Shown: positions 1 through 5,101 of the stretch, one piece after another
How positions within the stretch are numbered: the stretch's first letter is position 1
Layout of the letters: every line of letters begins with the position of its first letter
From: Ferrovaceae bacterium
Lineage (GTDB): Bacteria; Pseudomonadota; Gammaproteobacteria; Burkholderiales; Ferrovaceae
Assembly (NCBI GenBank): GCA_027457225.1
Contig: DAIDTL010000096.1
Span: 1 to 5,101, forward strand
Reading direction: 5' to 3'
Length of the DNA: 5,101 bases
Notes under the pieces: generated by a model
The model's database searches: none
What the model was told of the DNA's origin: nothing
Seen by the model: the letters and a program-made list of their open reading frames with translations, nothing else
Program-made: the position numbers and the translations under genes

Positions 1-463
1 GGCCTGGATGTTTGCTGAGTGGATTATTAAAGGCAAGCCCAGCGTGCTGGGAATCGCTTCGGGTGCTGTCGCAGGGTTGGTTGCTATCACACCGGCTTCA
101 GGTTTTGTGGCCCCCGGGGGCGCCCTGGTGATCGGTGTTGCTGCCGGAGTGCTTTGTTTCTGGGCTTCCACCAGCATCAAGAAGATGCTGGGCTACGATG
201 ATTCTCTGGACGCCTTTGGTGTTCACTGCATCGGCGGTATCGTGGGTGCGCTACTTACAGGAGTATTCAACGTCAAGGAGATCAGCGGTGCCGATGGCAG
301 CCTTGCAACACAGGCCCTGGGTGTCTCGGTGACCCTGGTATATGGATTCGTTATGTCCTTCATCATATTGAAAGTCATCGATATGGTCATCGGACTGCGC
401 GTTACCGAAGAAGAGGAGCGGGAAGGTCTCGACCTCGCTCTGCACGGGGAACGCATCGAATAA
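1..463 (+). CDS. amtB: Ammonium transporter, Amt family (C-terminal part, 5' end outside window)
   Basis: This is an inner-membrane channel for ammonium/ammonia uptake, normally a homotrimer gated by the PII protein GlnK. The window begins inside the gene; whole codons run from base 2 and 153 residues are visible, against about 400-430 in full proteins. Counting from the Met codon at base 8, hydrophobic stretches near residues 11-31, 34-54, 68-88 and 103-130 fit the last four of the eleven helices. The FGVH motif at residues 70-73 carries the pore histidine equivalent to the second of the twin histidines of E. coli AmtB. The last helix is followed by GLRV and an acidic tail, EEEEREGLDLALHGE, which matches the conserved cytoplasmic tail that contacts GlnK. 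The Met at base 8 is internal, not a start. The gene ends with TAA, 24 bases before a strong terminator. In many proteobacteria glnK lies directly upstream of amtB, but that side is not visible. Family assignment is firm; the amtB symbol rather than a paralogue name is an inference. Confidence 0.95.
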   Translation, partial: AWMFAEWIIKGKPSVLGIASGAVAGLVAITPASGFVAPGGALVIGVAAGVLCFWASTSIKKMLGYDDSLDAFGVHCIGGIVGALLTGVFNVKEISGADGSLATQALGVSVTLVYGFVMSFIILKVIDMVIGLRVTEEEEREGLDLALHGERIE

Positions 464-487
464 CACACACTCCACCCTCAAGGGCTT

Positions 488-514
488 GGGGCGTCTTTGG
501 ACGCCCCTTTTTTT
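488..514 (+). terminator. Intrinsic (Rho-independent) terminator after amtB
   Basis: A perfect 8-bp GC-rich stem, GGGGCGTC (488-495) with GACGCCCC (500-507), encloses a TTTG loop and is followed at once by seven T residues (508-514). It begins 24 bases after the amtB stop codon, so it ends that transcript. No A-tract precedes the stem, so it should work only on the + strand. It also implies that metH needs its own promoter or depends on read-through. Confidence 0.95.
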
Positions 515-574
515 ATCTCAATTTGGGGGTCAATGCCAGGCCCGGCCCCAGCCTCGTGGTAGCATATTTCCCCT
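515..574 (+). other. metH leader region, no clear promoter or ribosome binding site
   Basis: These 60 bases separate the amtB terminator from the metH start codon. A possible hairpin pairs GGGGTC (526-531) with GGCCCC (544-549), including one U-G pair, around a 12-base loop. The nearest -10-like string is TAGCAT at 560-565, but no fitting -35 lies 16-18 bases before it and it sits very close to the ATG. The 15 bases before the ATG are pyrimidine-rich and lack any AGGAGG-like string. The region is too short for a cobalamin riboswitch, and I see neither a B12-box-like string nor a TGAA-N5-TTCA MetR site. The hairpin's role, if any, is unknown. Confidence 0.4.
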
Positions 575-3500
575 ATGTCTGATACCACGCCTTTGCTTCG
601 TTCCCTTCTGCAGCAGCGCATCCTGATGCTGGATGGTGCCATGGGCACCATGATCCAGAGCTATAAACTCAGTGAAGCGGATTATCGTGGTGAACGTTTT
701 TATGATTTTCCCCACGATCTCAAGGGTAATAATGATCTGCTGGTACTGACCCAGCCAAAGATCATACGTGCCATTCATCAGGCCTATCTTGAAGCAGGCG
801 CCGACATCATTGAAACCAATACGTTCAACGCAACTTCAGTGTCCATGGCTGACTATCACATGGCTCACTGGGTGAGTGAGATCAATCGTACCGCAGCCCA
901 GCTGGCACGGGAGGTGGCGGATGAGACCACACGCAAGACACCGAACAAGCCGCGTTTCGTGGCGGGAGTGCTGGGACCGACCACCCGAACTGCGTCCATT
1001 TCTCCGGACGTCAATGACCCCGGCTTTCGCAACATCGACTTTGACACCCTGGTTGTGTCTTATCGTGAAGCCATCGACGGTTTGGTTCTGGGTGGGGTGG
1101 ACATCCTGCTGGTTGAGACAGTTTTTGACACACTCAATGCCAAAGCAGCGTTGTTTGCCATCGACGAATATTTTGAGGCGCACGGTCTGCAACTGCCCGT
1201 GATGATCTCCGGGACCATTACGGACCAGAGTGGGCGTACGCTGACCGGACAGACCACTGAAGCCTTCTGGAACTCGTTACGCCACATTCGGCCCCTGTCC
1301 ATCGGACTCAACTGCGCGCTGGGGGCAGCATTGATGCGCCCCTATATCGAGGAACTGGCGCGCATCGCAGATACATTTGTCAGCGCCCATCCCAATGCGG
1401 GCCTACCTAATCCGCTGGCGGAATCAGGTTATGACGAAGGACCGGCGGAGACCGCTGCCCTGCTGAAGGAATTTGCCGAATCCGGATTTCTCAATATTGT
1501 AGGAGGCTGCTGCGGCACCACGCCAGCGCACATCAAGGCGATTGCCGAAGCGATTAAAGATTTGCCCCCTCGGCTGGTTCCAGAAATTCCACCCATGACG
1601 CGTTTGTCCGGGCTGGAGCCGTTCAACATCGGTGAAGATTCGTTGTTCGTCAATGTGGGCGAACGGACCAATGTGACGGGTTCCAAGGCTTTTTCCCGTT
1701 TGATCCTGGCTGGTGACTATGGTGAAGCGCTATCGGTAGCGCGCAAGCAGGTGGAAAACGGCGCTCAAATTATCGACATCAACATGGACGAAGCCATGCT
1801 GGATTCGAAGGCTGCTATGAAGCGCTTTCTCAATCTGGTGGCTTCGGAACCGGACATTTCCCGTGTTCCCATCATGATTGATTCTTCTGACTGGGCAGTG
1901 CTGGAAACGGGTCTGAAGTGCATACAGGGCAAGCCCATTGTCAATTCCATCAGCCTTAAGGAAGGAGAGGCGGAATTTATTCAACGTGCCCGGCTGGCTC
2001 GGCGCTACGGTGCAGCGGTGATCGTGATGGCCTTTGATGAACAGGGCCAGGCGGATACTTTGGCACGCAAAGTGGAAATCTGCACGCGTTCCTATCATTT
2101 ATTGACAGAACAATTGGGCTATCCAGCAGAAGATATTATTTTTGATCCCAACATTTTTGCCATTGCCACAGGAATTGAAGAGCACAGCAATTATGCGCAC
2201 GATTTTATAGAGGCTGTCCGAATCATCCGGCAAACCCTGCCTCATGCAAAAGTGAGTGGCGGAGTTTCCAATGTCAGTTTTTCGTTCCGTGGCAATGAGG
2301 CCGTGCGCGAAGCCATTCATACGGCATTTCTGTATCACGCCATTCGTGCCGGCATGACAATGGGCATCGTCAATGCAGGGCAATTGGGAGTTTATGCGGA
2401 AATCCGCCAGGATCTTCTGGAACATGTGGAAGACATCATCCTCAATCGTCGACCCGATGCGGCAGAACGAATGGTGGCTTTTGCCGATCAGGTCAAAGGG
2501 GGAGCCGCGCGCAGCCAGGTTGAAGATTTGTCCTGGCGCATGGCCCCGGTGCATGAGCGCCTCACCCACGCACTGGTCAAAGGCATATCCACCTACATTG
2601 TGGAGGACGCGGAAGCTGCCAGGTTGGAGAGTAAGCACCCCATCCATGTCATTGAAGGGCCCCTGATGGATGGCATGAATGTGGTGGGCGACCTGTTTGG
2701 TGAAGGCAAGATGTTTTTGCCCCAAGTGGTCAAGTCAGCACGTGTGATGAAACAGGCTGTCGCGCATCTGGTGCCCTATATCGAGGCGGAAAAGGACAAA
2801 TTAGGCGTCTCGAAGACGAAAGGCAAGATCCTCCTGGCTACGGTCAAGGGAGACGTTCACGATATTGGCAAAAACATCGTGGCGGTGGTGCTCCAGTGCA
2901 ACAATTTTGAAGTGGTTAATCTGGGCGTGATGGTCCCTTGTGAAAAAATATTGCAAGTCGCTCGTGAAGAAAAAGTCGATATCATCGGGTTGTCGGGGCT
3001 GATCACACCTTCGCTCGAAGAAATGGCCCATGTGGCGCGTGAAATGCAGCGACAATCATTTTCTGTGCCGCTCCTGATTGGCGGAGCCACGACCTCTCGC
3101 GTGCATACGGCGGTCAAGATCGAGCCACATTATCGTGGGGCCACGGCTTATGTGCCCGATGCGTCGCGCGCTGTGGGAGTGTGTTCCCAACTGCTCAGTC
3201 CGGAATTACGCGAGACCTATGTACGTGATCTCAAAGCAGACCTGAAAAGGGTACGGGCGCAGCATGAAGGTAAGAAGGGAACCGGCAAGTTGCTGGATAT
3301 TGCGACGGCGCGGAAGCGGGGTTTAAAAACCGACTGGCTGGCCTACACGCCACCCCGCCCCACGATTTTCGGGGTAAAACCGTTGCGTGATGTACTGCTG
3401 GCCGACCTGGTGCCATTCATCGATTGGACCCCGTTTTTCCAGACCTGGGAGTTGAGTGGACGCTACCCCAAAATTCTTCAGGACGATGTCGTTGGGGAGG

Positions 3501-4288
3501 CTGCACGCAACCTGTTTGCTGACGCTCAAGCCATGTTGCGCCAGATTGTGGACGAAGGCTGGTTGACGGCCCAAGGAGTGGTTGGATTTTTTCCGGCTGC
3601 AACCATTCATGAGGGAGATGACATCGCGGTCTATTCGGACGAATCGCGTACTTCTGTCCGCCTGGTGTTGCATCATCTGCGGCAACAGAATGAAAAACCG
3701 GCCGATCGCCATAATGCATGCCTGGCGGATTTCGTGGCTCCTGAAGCCTCAGGTGTGCCGGACTATATTGGTGCTTTTGCAGTGACTGCCGGGATCGGTA
3801 TAGAAACCAAGTTGGCTGAATTTGAAGCGCTGCATGATGACTATAGTGCCATTTTGCTCAAGGCTCTCGCAGACCGCCTGGCTGAAGCGTTTGCCGAATG
3901 GTTGCATGCCCGTGTACGACGGGAATTCTGGGGTTATGCTCCGGACGAAAATCTGGATTGTGAAGGCATGATTGCCGAACGCTATCGGGGCATTCGGCCG
4001 GCGCCCGGTTATCCGGCTTGTCCGGACCACACTGAGAAAGGGGCGTTGTTTGAACTGTTACAGGCAGAACATCACGCAGGGATTCGTTTGACGGAAAGCT
4101 ACGCCATGTGGCCTACAGCGGCAGTCAGCGGATTTTATTTTGCGCATCCGCAAAGCGCATATTTTGCCGTGGGAAAAGTGGCGCTTGATCAAATGGAAGA
4201 TTATGCACGCCGCAAGAGCATGAGCCTGCAGGACGTTGAACGCTGGCTGGCATCCATTCTTGGTTATGAGCCGGCTCCCAGGCAGTAG
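575..4288 (+). CDS. metH: Cobalamin-dependent methionine synthase (EC 2.1.1.13)
   Basis: This cytoplasmic enzyme moves a methyl group from 5-methyltetrahydrofolate to homocysteine through enzyme-bound cobalamin, giving methionine and tetrahydrofolate. The protein has 1237 residues, against 1227 in E. coli, and appears intact. By comparison with E. coli the modules are: homocysteine domain about 1-330, with zinc ligands Cys247 (GLNCALG) and Cys312-Cys313 (GGCCGT); pterin-binding domain about 358-619 (VGERTNVTGS at 361-370, DPN at 524-526); cobalamin cap about 653-747 (EGPLMDGMNVVGD); Rossmann cobalamin domain about 749-884, with DVHDIG at 760-765, His762 as cobalt ligand, and Ser807 and Ser813 in GLSGLITPS; and the AdoMet reactivation domain about 901-1237, with Asp950, RPAPGYPAC from Arg1141, and Tyr1196. 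The start is well fixed: an in-frame TAG lies at 560-562, ATG 575 is the first conventional start after it, and the N-terminus aligns with E. coli MetH. No Shine-Dalgarno sequence is visible. Reactivation should need a flavodoxin-type electron donor, which is not encoded here. mpl follows after 19 bases. Confidence 0.99.
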   Translation: MSDTTPLLRSLLQQRILMLDGAMGTMIQSYKLSEADYRGERFYDFPHDLKGNNDLLVLTQPKIIRAIHQAYLEAGADIIETNTFNATSVSMADYHMAHWVSEINRTAAQLAREVADETTRKTPNKPRFVAGVLGPTTRTASISPDVNDPGFRNIDFDTLVVSYREAIDGLVLGGVDILLVETVFDTLNAKAALFAIDEYFEAHGLQLPVMISGTITDQSGRTLTGQTTEAFWNSLRHIRPLSIGLNCALGAALMRPYIEELARIADTFVSAHPNAGLPNPLAESGYDEGPAETAALLKEFAESGFLNIVGGCCGTTPAHIKAIAEAIKDLPPRLVPEIPPMTRLSGLEPFNIGEDSLFVNVGERTNVTGSKAFSRLILAGDYGEALSVARKQVENGAQIIDINMDEAMLDSKAAMKRFLNLVASEPDISRVPIMIDSSDWAVLETGLKCIQGKPIVNSISLKEGEAEFIQRARLARRYGAAVIVMAFDEQGQADTLARKVEICTRSYHLLTEQLGYPAEDIIFDPNIFAIATGIEEHSNYAHDFIEAVRIIRQTLPHAKVSGGVSNVSFSFRGNEAVREAIHTAFLYHAIRAGMTMGIVNAGQLGVYAEIRQDLLEHVEDIILNRRPDAAERMVAFADQVKGGAARSQVEDLSWRMAPVHERLTHALVKGISTYIVEDAEAARLESKHPIHVIEGPLMDGMNVVGDLFGEGKMFLPQVVKSARVMKQAVAHLVPYIEAEKDKLGVSKTKGKILLATVKGDVHDIGKNIVAVVLQCNNFEVVNLGVMVPCEKILQVAREEKVDIIGLSGLITPSLEEMAHVAREMQRQSFSVPLLIGGATTSRVHTAVKIEPHYRGATAYVPDASRAVGVCSQLLSPELRETYVRDLKADLKRVRAQHEGKKGTGKLLDIATARKRGLKTDWLAYTPPRPTIFGVKPLRDVLLADLVPFIDWTPFFQTWELSGRYPKILQDDVVGEAARNLFADAQAMLRQIVDEGWLTAQGVVGFFPAATIHEGDDIAVYSDESRTSVRLVLHHLRQQNEKPADRHNACLADFVAPEASGVPDYIGAFAVTAGIGIETKLAEFEALHDDYSAILLKALADRLAEAFAEWLHARVRREFWGYAPDENLDCEGMIAERYRGIRPAPGYPACPDHTEKGALFELLQAEHHAGIRLTESYAMWPTAAVSGFYFAHPQSAYFAVGKVALDQMEDYARRKSMSLQDVERWLASILGYEPAPRQ

Positions 4289-4289
4289 C

Positions 4290-4294
4290 AAGGT
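4290..4294 (+). promoter_or_regulatory. Possible weak ribosome binding site of mpl
   Basis: AAGGT lies in the 19-base gap between the metH stop and the mpl ATG. Its last G is 14 bases before the ATG, longer than the usual 5-9. It is the only purine-rich, anti-Shine-Dalgarno-like string in the gap. Translation of mpl may depend partly on ribosomes finishing metH. Confidence 0.3.
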
Positions 4295-4307
4295 CGTCAA
4301 AACCCCA

Positions 4308-5101
4308 ATGCATATTCATATTCTTGGTATCTGCGGCACCTTCATGGGCGGCGTTGCGGTACTGGCACAGGCGGCGGGGCATCGCGTGACAGGATGCGAT
4401 GTCCAGGTTTACCCACCGATGAGCACCCAACTGAAAGATCAGGGAATTGAGCTGGTTGAGGGGTTTAACGAAAACCAACTCACGCTCAATCCCGACCTGT
4501 TTGTGATCGGTAATGTGGTGTCGCGTGGCAACGCCTTGATGGAAGCCATTCTGGACCGTAAGTTACCATACACCTCCGGGCCGCAATGGCTGGCAGACAA
4601 CATTCTGTGTCATTACCGCGTGTTGGCCGTGGCAGGTACCCACGGAAAAACGACGACAGCTTCCCTGGCAGCCTGGATCCTGGAAGACGCAGGCTTGCGC
4701 CCTGGTTTCCTGATTGGAGGGGTTCCGGGCAACTTTGGAATTTCTGCGCGACTTGGGGACAGACCCCAAATGGTGGGGAGCGCTCCATTGCCCTGGTTTG
4801 TGATCGAGGCTGACGAATACGATACGGCGTTTTTCGATAAGCGCTCCAAGTTTGTGCACTACCGTCCCACAGTGGCCATACTCAATAACCTGGAATTCGA
4901 TCACGCTGATATTTTTCCTGACGTAGCCGCTATCGAGACCCAGTTTCATCATCTTGTACGCACTGTACCGCGCAATGGATTGTTGGTGGTCAACGGACAG
5001 GATAACAACCTGACATCCGTGTTGGCGCGGGGCTGCTGGACACCAGTGGAAACCTTCTGTACTTCCGAGGGGTGGCAGACTGGCTTTGCGGATGCTACGG
5101 G
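4308..5101 (+). CDS. mpl: UDP-N-acetylmuramate:L-alanyl-gamma-D-glutamyl-meso-diaminopimelate ligase, murein tripeptide recycling (3' end outside window)
   Basis: Mpl is a cytoplasmic Mur-family ligase. It uses ATP to attach the recovered tripeptide L-Ala-D-Glu-meso-DAP to UDP-MurNAc, returning it to peptidoglycan synthesis. The window shows 264 codons plus two bases; E. coli Mpl has about 457 residues, so the C-terminal domain is mostly missing here. The N-terminus, MHIHILGICGTFMGG, is nearly identical to E. coli Mpl and fixes the start. It forms the Rossmann-like UDP-sugar domain, with YPPMST at 35-40 typical of Mpl rather than MurC. The ATP-binding loop GTHGKTTT is at 110-117. The central ligase motifs IEADEYD (166-172), FFDKRSKF (175-182) and LNNLEFDHADIF (192-203) all follow. 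Compared with E. coli the loop between LG (149-150) and FVIE is about nine residues longer and contains a DNA palindrome. No terminator separates it from metH, so co-transcription is likely. The reading frame stays open to the window edge. MurC is the main alternative, but the motifs favour Mpl clearly. Confidence 0.96.
   Translation, partial: MHIHILGICGTFMGGVAVLAQAAGHRVTGCDVQVYPPMSTQLKDQGIELVEGFNENQLTLNPDLFVIGNVVSRGNALMEAILDRKLPYTSGPQWLADNILCHYRVLAVAGTHGKTTTASLAAWILEDAGLRPGFLIGGVPGNFGISARLGDRPQMVGSAPLPWFVIEADEYDTAFFDKRSKFVHYRPTVAILNNLEFDHADIFPDVAAIETQFHHLVRTVPRNGLLVVNGQDNNLTSVLARGCWTPVETFCTSEGWQTGFADAT
4753..4769. repeat. Perfect palindrome TTGGGG-ACAGA-CCCCAA inside mpl
   Basis: The arms TTGGGG (4753-4758) and CCCCAA (4764-4769) are exact reverse complements around the 5-base spacer ACAGA. 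The site overlaps codons 149-154 of mpl (Leu-Gly-Asp-Arg-Pro-Gln), where this protein is longer than E. coli Mpl. Sequences of the general form GGGG-(AC/TC)-AGA-CCCC resemble, from memory, short dispersed palindromes associated with REP-type tyrosine transposases in some proteobacteria. Only one copy is in this window, so repeat status is unproven; it could be chance. Confidence 0.35.

Noticed and set aside
223..468. Open frame on the minus strand opposite amtB
   Set aside because: It is a shadow of the well-supported amtB frame; its translation is rich in Arg and Ser with no recognisable domain and no ribosome binding site.
488..507. MetJ-type operator suggested by GGCGTC...GACGCC
   Set aside because: The match to AGACGTCT repeats is poor and the symmetry is fully explained by the terminator stem, which is followed by seven T residues.
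464..574. Cobalamin or SAM riboswitch before metH
   Set aside because: Only 111 bases separate the genes and the first half is the amtB terminator. No B12-box-like string or multi-stem layout is visible and there is not enough room for a cobalamin aptamer.
1727..1742. Perfect inverted repeat GCGCTA-TCGG-TAGCGC inside metH
   Set aside because: It lies in ordinary coding sequence of the pterin-binding domain (around Glu-Ala-Leu-Ser-Val-Ala), has no T-tract, and one 6-bp stem in several kilobases is expected by chance.
2099..2725. 208-codon open frame on the minus strand opposite metH
   Set aside because: The + strand frame encodes highly conserved MetH residues throughout. The antisense product has no recognisable motif and its length fits chance openness opposite a coding gene.
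3319..3330. Short palindrome GGTTT-AA-AAACC in metH
   Set aside because: It is coding sequence in the linker and reactivation-domain region, AT-rich in the middle and too short to separate from chance.
4563..4952. Minus-strand open frames opposite mpl
   Set aside because: The + strand here encodes the Mpl ATP loop and the ligase motifs, so the antisense frames are incidental.

Overview
The window holds ordinary chromosomal housekeeping genes of a proteobacterium. All three genes lie on the + strand: the 3' end of an ammonium transporter gene (amtB), a complete cobalamin-dependent methionine synthase gene (metH), and the 5' part of mpl, a murein-recycling ligase gene. The proteins resemble the E. 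coli families closely in motif and domain order. Several Mpl stretches (for example DTAFFDKRSKFVHYRP and TQFHHLVRTVP) look more like Betaproteobacteria to me. G+C is moderate and codon use looks uniform. I therefore suggest a beta- or related gammaproteobacterium, with low confidence in anything finer. The placement is from memory of family sequences, not from a search.

Layout: positions 1-463 encode the last four membrane helices and the cytoplasmic tail of an Amt-family transporter. A textbook intrinsic terminator at 488-514 closes that transcript. About 60 bases of leader follow, with a weak hairpin but no recognisable promoter, riboswitch or Shine-Dalgarno sequence. metH fills 575-4288, with all five functional modules and every key residue I checked. 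After only 19 bases mpl begins at 4308 and runs off the window end at codon 264, roughly 60 percent of the usual length.

Functionally, metH makes methionine and regenerates tetrahydrofolate, and mpl recycles the murein tripeptide. The short gap without a terminator suggests they are co-transcribed. The amtB gene upstream is separated by its terminator and is probably an independent unit.

I found no mobile element, CRISPR array, RNA gene or novel system. The most notable oddity is a perfect 17-base palindrome inside mpl. It lies at the start of a loop that is about nine residues longer than in E. coli and resembles REP-type palindromes. The lack of a Shine-Dalgarno sequence in front of metH is a second, smaller point.
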